NCBI GenBank assembly: GCA_947044365.1 | Contig: OX345636.1 | Coordinates: 60,329,537-60,393,536 of the forward strand | Direction of reading: 5' to 3' | Length of the DNA: 64,000 bases | Source: Petrosia ficiformis | Lineage: Eukaryota; Porifera; Demospongiae; Haplosclerida; Petrosiidae | Shown: positions 35,901 through 50,100 of the stretch, piece after piece | Numbering within the stretch: position 1 is the first letter of the stretch | Layout: each line of letters opens with the position of its first letter | Position numbers and translations under genes: made by a program | Notes under the pieces: generated by a model | Seen by the model: the letters and a program-made list of their open reading frames with translations, nothing else | The model's database searches: none | Told to the model about the DNA's origin: nothing

Positions 35901-38900
35901 TTATAATTATCATAACATTATTCTATACAGTATCATTGTTAGTATTGGGTGTGGTTTTATATTTTATAGAATCAAATTAATGTGTTTCTATTTATAGTTA
36001 CATGAACAAACTGTCAGTTAATATCTCATCTTTTCAAGCCATCCTCTGAATTAATTCACATTCTATAATCAATACATTTTCACTGGTCCTAATGGTGTGG
36101 ATGTTCCATTGTATATTGTGTTTTATTATGTTAATAATTATGTTAGTTGAATTAGTAACTGATAGGCACATTGATTTAAATTATGGCACTCTAGCTTTGT
36201 AATGATATTCATAACTTTTATTAATTTGGAAAAACATATTTCAGTTACATGTACTTGTACATAAACAGTAGTGTTTCTCCTAGGATCAGTATTGAGTGCG
36301 GGGGAGTGCATCAGTGGTACATGACATTTGGTCAACAAAGTTCAATCAATGTTGTAAAACAGTGATTTTCAGTATAAAATTCAAAATTGAATGGTAGGGA
36401 AGCAAGACTGAAGTGTGTGGGAGTGCCATGGTACCACCCTTTGGGGAAACACTGAAAACAGGTCTTCAGAGAAGTGTTTGTTTCAGCTAAAGTTTCATTT
36501 TTATCCAATTCTTATATGCCAAATGACAAAGAGCTGGATAATCAAACTCTTAGGTACATTTCTCTGGAGCGTAATGGATCACATACAATTGAAACTAGAC
36601 ATGCATGTACTTGTACATGTACATGTAATGCTCACCTTCAATTGAACTACAAAGTGCTCAGTTCACTTTTCTACTTACATGTAGTTTTGTATTGTCATTA
36701 TAGTGACAATTGTCACTACAAACAAGATCATCACAGTCCTTCAAGAAAAACATGGTTCGACTCCTCATCACGTGCCCTACAATAATATAATACTGTAATA
36801 GCAGTTTTGACGCTTGCTTCGTTATCCATAGAGATTTCCCTGTCTAAGCTAGTAGGAATTTTTGTGATGCCTTTGGCATTTGAGGGCAAGTCAACGCTCA
36901 TGCAAGCAGCTGTTAATCGGTCAATAAACTATAAGTAGTTGATATAATCTCACAAGTTAACAGATTCATACTTTTTATTAATTTTTCATGCTGTATAGTG
37001 TATACATGTATATAATACATGTACAATTACTGTACATACATGTATATACATGTATATATATACAGTATCTAATATAATACAATGTACATGTAATACCTGT
37101 TGTACATGTAGAATTGTAGATACATGTACATGTACATGTACCAGTGATGTAGAATGTACATGTATAATTATGTGTGCATAGTGTATGCATGTGTATGTAG
37201 TACATGTACTTATAGTTACACATATGTTCATGTAATAATATTATACTACTATATTACATGTACATACATGTATAGTAGTAAATGCTAATACATACATTGT
37301 GCATGTTTTAGATATGCATTTACATACTGTGGTACATGTACACACTATGGTAATGTTAGATTGTTTTGTTCAGCTTTTTATGGCCCAGTTATAATTGTAA
37401 AAATCTTGAAAGAGTGCTTCAGCTTCATCGGAGTTCTGTGTGCTTAGACTAAAAGTTACATGCACTTACTTCTTTAGGTCCCAGTATTCAGAGTACACAG
37501 AAAGGTAGACACACTAGTGCCATTAGTAATGATTGATTGATACATGTATAGATGCACCGATATTGAGATCGGCTTATCGGATATTGGTTTATTGGCACAC
37601 ATTCGCTCATATCGGTATCGTTTTTTTCTCAACCAATACGACTGATATTAAACTGCGCATGTGCAAATTGATTAATTGCCGCGTGTTAGACTGAAAATTA
37701 ATTAATTGCCACATGTTGATTGTCGATTTTGTTTACTTGTTGATCATCGTGTTAGTTTTAGTTTGTGGCTAGTTTGTTAGAATATCGAAGAATATATCAC
37801 CAATTTGGGATTATTTCAAAGTTGCAGAAGGTTCAGAATATGCCATTTGCAATTCATGGGGTAAATCAATTTCTCGTGGAGGCAAAACTGCAAACACCTT
37901 CAACACTACAAATCTGGTGTATCACATGAAATCTAGGCACATAGACCTACATTCTGAATACAAGAAAAAGTGTGTCACAGCGAAGGGCAAGGAAAAACCT
38001 TCAAGTAGCTTACACTACAAGACAAGAAAGTTCAGATAAAACACAAATGTGGGATATTAATGATCCTCGTGCTCACAAAATTCACACCAGGATAGGTGAA
38101 ATGATTGCACTAGACTACCAGCCCTTCTCAATAGTTGACAATGTTGGCTTCTTTGTTCACTGGAGCCAAAGTATGTTATACCAAGTAGAAGATATATTAC
38201 AGAAACTGTCATGCCTACTATCTATTATCTAACCAACTGAAATCAAACATATTTATCATTCATTTTAATCACCATTTACTTCTTCATCTTCAATATTAAA
38301 TCATGATAAAACAATAAGTTAAATATCAGATTGGTTATAGATATCGGCCTATATTGGCCACATTTTATTGGTTATCAGAATATCGGGTAAATACTGTATC
38401 GGTGCAACTTGCACATGTGGTTCCACACAGCAATTGTATAGGGACACTTTTTCTTCAATAATTATAGATGTACATGTACATGTATCTTCTTTATACATTG
38501 TATTATGTAAACATTTCATACTTTATAATAATTATAATTATGTATTTATACATTTTATATATACTTGTACTACTTGTATTTGTTAATTACTATAATTATG
38601 TTTATATTATAATACCTGCAGTACATGTACATACCAGTGATGTAGTACATGTATGTATAATTATGTGTACATAGTACATTTACAATGACCTGTAGTACAT
38701 GTATGTACTATGTAGCATTGTTCTTTTCATAAGTATATTACATGTACATACATATATAATAATACATGTTAATATACTAGTTCATAATTATTCTTAATAT
38801 AGTAGTATAGTATATGACCTATAATATTAACATGTACAGGGATTTGTTTTATGAATTAACTGAAGGGGGGAGGGGCAAAACCTGGGTTAAGCAATTAATG

Positions 38901-41057
38901 TATGGTGTGCATAGTCCATCTAGGGAGGTGTGGGTGCATGCAACCCCAGGAAAATTTAGATTTCGTACCCCTGAAAAGATGCAATATGGGAGTAAATTTA
39001 CACTTGTGTATGCATAACATGAATCTCTGTGGGAACTAACTACTAATAGCATGCTGGTAGCAATGTTTCCAAACTTAAGCATTTTATTGAACATATACAT
39101 ATCAATACCTGTTGGAACTGCATTTGTTGAATGAAGTTCCTCCCAATGAAAATGATTAAAACATGATTGACAAATCGTCTAGGAGAAAGCTGTCTTTTGT
39201 ATTTGATGAAAATAGCAATAGAATCACTAGAAATACTCTCAAATGACGATCTCGACAAGAAAATAGACTATTGGAACAGAAAGCCACAACGGATTGTTGT
39301 TAGTATTATAGCCACCCTTATTTATCACTTCATATCATTATTCATGATTATTTTTCAAATTAATATAATTTGAAATCTCTAAGGGGAAGGGGGGTTGTCC
39401 AAATGCCCCCCTCCCCTCCTGAAAAAACCCATTATGTGTAATAGTATTAGTACATGTTAATACTATAGGTCATACATGTATTAGATGTATACACTATAGT
39501 ACATGTACACACTATGATAATGTTATATTATATAGCCCCTCTGTCTCCCTGTTTTCTCCCCTATTCATACATGTACTTTTTACTATGTATATGGATTATC
39601 TTATCACTTTAGAGAGCAAAGCAGTTTATCAAACATAACACCAATTGAAATATACATGTATTATGGCCATGTTCAGCATTGTTGTGAATTTTGCCTGTAG
39701 GGCAATCCCTATGATTTCTTTCCAGGCCTTAATGTATATAAATTATATATATATTATATATATATATATATATAAGAGTAGCAGGAAGAAACCTGCTTGT
39801 AGCTTACATAGAAACTGGTACTAATAGCTATTCTACCTGAAATATATTCATAAAGTTCTATAACATCTTTTAAAACATAAGAAGAGTAGATAATGAAAAT
39901 AATAGCTATAATAGGCTTTTGTGTTTCAAGCATGAGCCATGATTACTGAATGCTGAATACCACAAAGCAATTGTAGGGATACGTTTACCTTTCTTGTTTC
40001 CCAGGCCATCGTACATATAGGATACTACCATAATTATCTAAAGAATTGACTATAAATGAATACATCACTTGTACTTGTATACATACAGTGTACTATATAG
40101 CACATGACTACATGTTCATAGTGTATGAATAATACAATGTACATGTATAATATATGTACATGTACTTGTTACTATAATACTTGTACTTGTTGATATTATA
40201 ATACCTGTAGTACATGTATGAATCATGTATAATACATGTTCAGAGATGTAGTGTATTTACATACATACGTACATTGTAATACATGTACAGTGCTTGAAAT
40301 AGGTTTTGAAAGTGTCCAGTAGAAACAAGCAATATTTGACCAGCATTGTTGTGAATTTTGTCCAGAAGAAGAGCACTGTGCCCATCTATGGCTTATGAGA
40401 TATAGAAGTAACCCACTAGACTATGACTGCTCTTGACTAATAATTACCTTTGCTGTACATGTGAGGTTATACTGTTCTGTATTATTATTAATTATAAATA
40501 ATGAGACAATTTGTCCAGTCAAATGCAATTTGTCTGGACAATGAGCCAAAATATGCCAAATGCTGGATGTTATATTGTTTTTGTAAGTGCTATTAATTCA
40601 ATACAGAGCTATGATAATCTATCATTTTATCATTCAATGTTGATTGCATTTGTAGTAACAAGTCAAGGTCGCTTTGATATCATGATAGTTCTCCTAGCGA
40701 CATCTGGATATGCTCGCCTGTACAGATTCATCACTTATTTCATTTGAAACATGTGAAAGTATAATTTCACTCCATTATTTTACATAGCGGAATAAAAACA
40801 AGATAATGATTTTTTAATAATAGTTGAGACTAAATCTAGCCATTACTCTATCCATACATGATTAATCTCACAAAAAATACATAATTAATAAATGATGAGA
40901 CAATTACATGTATGCCTTGCTATTCTGTAAAGCAATCACTAAATGCCCAAAATAATATCTTTATTAGTGTATGCTAGTTATATTTCATGTACATATACAT
41001 GGTTTTTCTACATAAGCTGTAACTGTTCCTCTATATGTGATCATACACACATTATAT

Positions 41058-41115
<58 letters not shown>

Positions 41116-44100
41116 CGTATATATATATATGTATATATTATATATATATATTCTATACACATTATGCTTTAACAATTCTTAAGAAGATTTGTGATAATAT
41201 GAAAATAGTACACATGAGGATTGGGTTCAATTACAAATACAATTGTAATTGAGGTCAATTAGAATTATGTATTCATAATTGTAATTGTGCTGAATGTATA
41301 ATAACAATAATAACAACAATAACAACAATAATAATAATAATAACAATAACAATAATTATATAATAATGAGTCAATAAAGTCAAATGGAGGAAATTTGAGC
41401 TTCAGAATACTGAAGTTCCAAAGAGGTAAAATTGGCTGAAGGTGGCCGGGATGATCGGGATGATTGGCTTCCACAAATACATACGATTGAAGATCGTAGT
41501 AACGAAAAGGTCAATTTTCATCTGATTAGCTCCATACATTTACTATATGAGATATTGTTCTTCTCACTTAGAAGAGTAGCCAACCTTCTATAAAATGATC
41601 TTGCAGGCTTGCCCATGCCCCCCGTAGTTGACAAAATAAGTAAAATAAATGTGGCTTGTTCGACGTGCCGCACACGTTCCTCATATAGTCTCCTTGTCTG
41701 CTTCATGTTTCGTATATGTGTCTGCAAGAGGTCCATGACTATTGGAGGGAGCAAAGGGATTGAACACTCTACATCAAAAAAGAATCTCTCAAAGCGACTA
41801 CCCCACACACCATCAGCTGCTACATCTAGTCTTGCATTAGGGGTAGTATTAGCTGATCGATGGGTGAGTAGTTCTCCAGATAATTCCTGTAGACCTGGTT
41901 CTATGGACACATTACGACAGACCTCAGTTAAAAAGGAAGCAGTAATGTCTCTAATCTCGTTATGTCTTAACGATGGATATCCACCCATGGGACAGGATAA
42001 TAAATGATCAACAGACAATTGATTGCCACACTTGCACTGTGATGGTAGATCTTTACATGGCCACCCATATCGAAGACAGAGTGCATCACGAAACACAGAC
42101 TTGTGCAAAGCAAACCCTGATGAATGTATTGGCAAAACAGTTAACCAACTTGAAGCCCCCTTTTCGCTCGCCAATTCAACAATCCTCATGTATTCAGGGC
42201 TAAGAGTGTCATATAGAGCCTTTGCTCTCTCTTGGTTGAGATTTCTTTTCTGGCCACTAATGGATCACTTAATCTCCCGTTGTTGTAAAAAGCAGTCCAA
42301 TGGGTCTAAAACTTCAACATACAATTGCTTTCTCAAAAGGTCGATTAAAGGTTGACAAATTGTCGCTGAGAACGAGAATTGTATTTTTGCAATCATACTT
42401 GGTTTTGGTAATCCAAAACCATCCATGGAGGTTGGTAGAGCCAATAAATCACGTTCCGACTCCCCAGGAGAATTTCTGTCTGTTATAGAAGGAATAAGAT
42501 TCAGAAGTAAGGTATCTTCAAGAGGTTGGAGAATATCAGCATTTGAACAGTCAACAGTGCGAAAATAGTACGTCCAGTGTGACATAACACCATGAGTGAG
42601 CGCAGCATAGGCTGCCTGAGGATATGATTTTGCAATGGAGCTGAGGGACTTAAGTTCCTCACACCAGGATGCAACTTTCTTTTCCGTAACATGTTGAATA
42701 AACTCGGGGGAGCCTATAGCTCCACCCAGATATTCAATGCCATCCGATTTGATTATGATTCCAGAACCAGCAAAGATCTCCACTGCCTCTGAATAATATT
42801 GAGGTTTTACAAGTAGACATGTCTTAGTGCTATTGGGAAAATACCCATAACGAGGGCCGAGCTCATTCAGTTTGTTCCACCAATTTCGAAGCTTGAGGAG
42901 GTTATCGCAGGCTGCTGAATCGTCTACATACAAAACTTGAAGGGTACTGGTTGATGTTTTTAAATGATCAATTAAGGGTTGTGTACCAATTCCATACATG
43001 CCCATAGCTAGGGGGTCCCCTTGAGTTGTTCCTTCCTGAGACCACATGCAACGGCCATCCACATAGAGTGCAGAAGGGACACGATAGGTATTTGTTAAAA
43101 CAGGTGCTAGCACAGGACAGATAGAGTGTGTGTTAACAAGAGTTGCAAGTCTGCTCAGATTGTTGAAGGCATTAGAGGCGTCTACAAACAAGGCACCTTG
43201 GGATGAATCTGAGTCATAGGACTGAGAAATGGATTGCAGCTTCACAGCCGCCTTCAAGGCCAGCACATAGTTGTAGTGGAGAAATAGCCTCAATCGGGTC
43301 AGACTTGACAATGGACATAGTAACCTTGCCGAGATTTCTTCGAATGACTTCAACAATTCCAATTGGACGGACACCCGGGTTTTTATCAAGAGGAATCAAC
43401 TTGCACGCAACATAAGCTGATAATCCTTTCGGATCCACATAATCAGAGCAAATTATCTTACAATAGTTGGCTAGACTACGGCACAAGTTTGTCGATGATC
43501 GTCCAAATGATGTACAAAATATTCTCCATGATGATGCATCGATACCCAAAGGGCCAGCAGTACGCATGGCAGAAAGTTTAACCCTATCAGGAGTGATTGA
43601 ATCAAAAATTACAGGATGGAACTGAGCTGAATGATCCCGATCGACTGTAACATTGGTGACATATATATTATGGGGAGTTGGATGTTTTTCTTGCAAAATC
43701 TCTAGGACAGATTTAACTCCGCCCCGAGGAACAGACTCTAAATCTAAAACTCCACGGCTGTTGCTCTTCGATAATAGGTGAATGGTATTTTTAACATCCC
43801 CCTGATGCATCAAGCAGAAAAACCGCTTGTTGACATGTTCAGAGGTATCTTTAAATCGACGAAAGGGGGGCAGATGTTTCTGAATGAACTCCCCCTCATT
43901 GAGTAGATTGGAAAAATCCCCATCCCTCCATAATGCGAGCCGACATTCCAGACAGCGCAGATGGTCTTTTGCCTTCGATTCACGAGATGGCTTTAGAAGG
44001 ATTAAGGCAGGAAAAACCATAGCTGATGTAATTGTAAAGCTCACTGTGACTGAGCCTTCATTATAACTGTTGAATAGATTAGTGAGTTCATCTATGAATT

Positions 44101-47100
44101 GTTTTGAAGCATTACCAGAGGGCAATTTGAAGATATTAGGACGCCAGTGGACTATTTTAGAATAAGCCAGTTCGATGGCATCCCGCATATGAAGAATAGA
44201 ATCAGCGACTGGGTCCATCAATGGATTATATTCCGGTAGTGTGGAGCATAAGTTTTCAAGATGGCGGCGATCCTCCAACAGACAGTCGGTGTCCGGTAAA
44301 CCTAGATCCCCTTGTGTATTAAGATTAACAGGTGACAGCGGTACAGACCAAGAAGAGCTCGTCGTGGGAACAAGCAACTGTACAGTTTGTGAGATAATCG
44401 TCGCAGAAGACTGGGTGAGTTTGTGGGTAGTCGATGAAGTTGACAAAGACGACGAAGACGAAGGCAAAGGAGTTAATGACGGATTTTGATTCAAACAGTG
44501 ACCATTTCGAGATGGATAACAATTAACACACCAGGTACCAGCTTTCACACACATACAGTTTTTACACTTTCCAACCACCATACAGTGACAACACTTACCG
44601 GCCATTTTTAATAATTGTGCTGAATGTGCTATTATTGTGAAATTTTACTGTAATTGAGGGCAATTACAATTACAATTATGTAGTTGTAATTGTACAGTAA
44701 TTAAAGCACTTGTATTCATGCTATTTTTAACCATAAGGATGTTTCTTTCATTCATTCATCCTATACCAAATTAGTAAAATGTAATGGTTATTATACATGT
44801 AGACACTTTCATTTTAGAATTTAAGCTACCAGCTTAGTAGTATTGATGTAATTATATTGTAATTGCATGCAACTGTACATGTAATTGTAATTGTAATTGA
44901 CCAGTGGTAGCAAAACTGAAAACATTAATAACAGATGGCGTATTGAAACAGCTCTGACATGTGATGAGAACATTGGCGATGTTGCATCATTGCACACTAT
45001 GAATGCAACTCCCTGATTGACTACAATTACGCTTATTCCACAGTGCATGGGCTATCACCATGGTAACCTTTGATGTACCCTAGATGATATATGTTTATGA
45101 CAAAAAAAGTGTAATAATAGAAGTTGTAATTGTATATGGCCTTTTGTAATTGAACCCAGACCTGGTACACATACATGTACATAACCACTATTAATTAATT
45201 TATATTCAAATGTCACCTGAAATAATTGGAAAAGAGTGTTTGTATAAATGTAGCATTGTTAAGTAAATTCTTAGCTTGATACACCTACTATTATTACACT
45301 TTATATAAGAGAACAACTACATTTTGTATTTAGTAATAACAACTATTGATCTTCCAGATAATAAATTCTATCATCTTTTATAATTAATAATGATTAATCA
45401 TTTGTTTTATGTAGATATTCTCTTTTGTATACATTATACACATGTATCATGTACTTTTATATCTTCTAATTCAGATTATAAAGAGTATCACCATACCATT
45501 GTGTATACTTACATAATCTTGTTTGAATTCTCATTAGTTTATATCTTATAATTCAGTTACATTCCTCCCTACTTAATCAACATGATGTTAAATGTAGTAT
45601 CCTATCAAGACACTAAATTGTTTAATATAATTATGATTAGTAATTGAGTCATGCATTTATAATATGAATTTATTGTACAAAATCTAAAGAATTACTTTTA
45701 TTATTTCTTTTATACATGTAGTCTGGATATACGCCCCTTCATATCGCTGTTAGATGGGATGCTAAAGATGTGGTAGATATACTATTGCGTCATGGATCAA
45801 ATGTGGATACACGGAATAATGTTAGTTCTAATAACACACTATACTATAATATTCATTATGTTATTGTACTAACTTCAGTGGTAATACATATTTTCATTAG
45901 TAATTGAATTTTGTGATTATAAAGAAGGGCTAATCTACTATACAGATCTGTGTTATAATATATAAATACCTTGTATGATATAACAGTGTCACAAGTATGA
46001 TATTTACATAGAATATGATTTACATTAGTCTCCAGTAATGTAATGTAAATGAATTAATTGTAAGTACTCTCTGTCTTTTACCATTTTGATGACATAATGA
46101 TTATAATTATTATCCTTTCCAAATACATGTAATTATATTGGATAAACACATCATGAGATTCATGAATATATACACATAAAAACCAGTTATAAATGTCTTG
46201 TTTTGGTGTATATGTGGGTAACATGTACAGTAGCCCTCAATAAGAACTTCACGTAGCATTTGTTGTAGTACACAAGTAGTACTCTACACTCCATAAAACA
46301 CTGAAAGAGCATATTATTATGCATACTACACTTAATAAAATAATAAACAGCAGTGACATTTGAGCTCTACCTTCTACTACTAAATAACTAACCTTTCTCA
46401 CCTCTACATATATAACTCTCCCATTTTATATAACTAGAGTCTGTAACTTACATGTACTTTGTTGGAAAGAAGAGTTGTTAAGAAAGCTATAGAGGTTAAA
46501 TGTATCAGCAGAAAGATAGCAAGGCGGGTGCTTAAAAGTTTAGTAGTCCAAAGGGCAACACCCACACCTTTACTTACCTGTATAACTTACACATTTTACA
46601 CAACACAAACTTCTAACTTACTTAATTAGACAGGGGAGCTTCTAGCAAAGTCATAGATACCAAATACATGTACATGCTTCATTAGTCAGAGGAAAGCAAC
46701 AAAGGGAGTGTTTGAAAGAGCAGTGGTCAGAGCCAACAGTCACGAGGCTATAATAGTGTGCTGTTTAGCAGTAGCTAGCGAGGGTTCTGCACTTTAGTGC
46801 ATTCATTATAAACCTGATACTATTTAAATATCATTAAAAGGACACTGTTTGTATAAATTATAATTATATGTAAATTATGTAAATAATCATCACCTGGTAG
46901 AGATATTTACAACATGTTAAACTAATCTTTATGAATTTACTGTCACAAACTTATTATATTTAGGAATCTATTATCAGAGAGTACGGTAGTACTCTCTATG
47001 TAGGGATGGCACGGAAACAAAATGGCCGCCTATACATTTCAATTGCAAGTGATGAGCTGAAATCTCTGCTAAAATTATAGAACAAGTCTTAATACACACA

Positions 47101-50100
47101 TATTTTTTGATATCTAGTGTTCTTATGACTAACAACATCTTCTAGACAGCTGGAGATCATCTTTAAAGTAGAGAACCGGCAGGTGGCAAAACTGGCAAAA
47201 TGTTCATCATCAGAGAGTACGGTAGTACTCTCTATGTAGGGATGGCACGGAAAACAAATGGCCGCCCATACATTTCAATTGCAAGTGATGAGCTGAAATC
47301 TCTGGTAATATATACAAATAAGTTTCTATACACACATGCCTGTTCATATCTAGTGTTTTTATGACTACCAATACCTTCTAGATGGCCGAAGATTATCGCT
47401 AAGGTAGAGAACCGGCGAGTGGCAAAACTGGCAAAATCTTCATCATATTATTAATATTATTATTTTCCAGACAAATCATTTTTTTGTTTGTTGAACTATC
47501 ACGATGATTCTAGCACCATTCCCGTCGCATTTATAGTAAAATTCTGGTCGTAAAGTATCGAGATGATATCTTCAGATACTATGAAAGAAGACAGTCTCAA
47601 CGACTACAAAGATTTGATCTGGAATTGGACGCCATTTCCTAAGTGGAATTTAATTACGCATGCGCATTTGTATACTCTTAACATGGAAGCTGAAAAGGTG
47701 GAAGTGTTTGGCATTGTAATAACATTTGTGAGTTTGTGAGCAAATACTAATAATGAATATAATAATTATTAATACTAAAGCAATTGTATAATAATATTGT
47801 ATACTATGATAAGCATTGGAATACTGAATGGTTGACACAGTGACTGACACTACTTCTTGTAGGACTGCAGACAGTGATGTAAGTGAATAAAGAATATACA
47901 TCATCTGTAAGTGAAAGAGAATGATAATCAATACATAAATACAAAAGACTGACCTTCATTGATGAACAAATTTTAATGCATTTTTGATTGCATGATTTCA
48001 TAATGATATATAGTATTTCTGCAATCTACAAAAAAATATTCACATCGTTTAGAAAAAAAACAATAAAAACAAGAATAATAAAAAACATTTTCAATAAAAA
48101 TGAAAGAAGATGTAGGGATGTCAAAACCCAAAAAGCAAGCAAACAAGGTTGGGAAGCTAACTTAGGACCCAAAATTAAACAAACCACTTCCATATAACCC
48201 TACATAATTACAGCTCTTTGTACAGAGGTGTAAGTACTTATGTAGGGTTATATGGAAGTGGTTTGTTTAATTTTGGGTCCTAAGTTAGCTTCCCAACCTT
48301 GTTTGCTTGCTTTTTGGGTTTTGACATCCCTACATCTTCTTTCATTTTTATTGAAAATGTTTTTTTATTATTCTTGTAATTATTATACTTATTATTATTA
48401 TTATTTTCCAGACAAATCATTTTTTTGTTTGTTGAAATATCACAATGATTCTAGCACCATTCCAGTTGCATGTATAGTAAAATTCTGGTCTACAAGTATC
48501 GAGATGATATCTACAGATACTATGAAAAAAGACAGTCTCAACGACTACAAAGATTTGATCTCGAATTGAACGCCATTTTCCTAAGAGGAATTTAATTACG
48601 TATGCGCATTCGTGTACTGGGAACATGAAGCTAAAAAGGTAGAAGTTGAGCTTGTTGCATTGGAATCATAAGCATAGTGATAACATTTGTGAGCAAATAC
48701 ATTTTTATAATAATGAATATAATAATATTAATATTAAAGCCATTGTATAATAATATTGTATAATACGATAAGCATTGGAATACTGAACGGTTGACACAGT
48801 GACTGACACTACTTCTTGTAGGATGGGAGACAGTGCTGTATGGGAAATAGAGAATATACTTCATCTGTAAATGAAAGAGAATGAAAATACAAAAGACTGA
48901 CTTTTATTGATGAGCAAATTTTAATACATTTATGATTGTATGATTTTATAATGGTATAATTATAGTGTTTCTGTAATCTACAAAAACATATTCACACTAT
49001 TCAGAAAAAAACACAATGGAAACAAGAATAATAAAAAAACATTTTCAATAAAAATGAAAGAAGATGTAGAGATGTCAAAACCCAAAAAGCATGCAAACAA
49101 AGTTGGGAAGCTAACATAGGACCCAAATACACTTCCATATAACCCTACATAAGTACAGCTCTTTGTATTTTGTTTTATAGCACTGTAAGTACTTACATAA
49201 TTTGTTTATATATACATGTAAGTATATACATGTATGTATCTACTAAATATGCTATATAATTATAATATAGATAATAAGTGTGATCATAATTGTTTTACAA
49301 AATGGATATACATCTATGGATATAGCAAAAATAATATGATATTTCCTTATCAGTTAATTCATTTAAATAATAAGGCCCTTAATTAATCCTTAGACAACTG
49401 TTGTTGAATATATGTGACATTTGGCATAGGGGCAGACCACATTGATACTTGGGTTTTCATAGATTTGGGATGGTAGCTACAATATTTGTATTTATCATCT
49501 TGAATGAACCTACATTCTGGATGTATACACATGTACATGTAGATGGTGTTAGACTGTCAGTACCTTCATGATAAGAGACAAAATGACTGATATAATACAT
49601 TAATTATCCTCTATCCTTTTTAGTATATTTTACATGTCACTACAATGTCTACATAAGTTACATGTACTGTACAGTGTACAACCTCTTAAAAGCAGATGCA
49701 CATTGTAAATTTGAAAATATTTTCAGTCGTTATTGATTTCTCATCAATCCTTGTACTGACTAACTCTCTAAAACAATTTAATATTGTGATTCTTGTAGAC
49801 TTACTGTGTCTGTTAGTCCTGATTTTATAATGCAGTCTGTTACTATTCTTAAAAGCATAGCGCTGGAAATCAGTTGAGATTCTGAAATTGATTAATACCA
49901 ACTTCAAAATAATTGATAATTGATTAATATCAGCAGAAGTAATAAGGCCAATTAAATAAATTAATACAGGAAACTCCCCTCATTTGATGATCAAAAGGGT
50001 TTCCTGTCACGGACATATTGTGCATTATTTACTGTTGCATCTTGAAAAGTATGTCTTCTGTAATAATTAGCATAATTGATAATACATACTTATAATCAAA

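Larger units (their letters stand above)
41220..45158. mobile_element. TIR/MITE element split by a retrotransposon insertion
   Basis: GGGTTCAATTACAA at 41222 is mirrored by TTGTAATTGAACCC at 45144. Between these ends, apart from the 3.3-kb retrotransposon, lie repeated TGTAATTG units. Without the insertion, the element would be about 610 bases. Confidence 0.6.
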
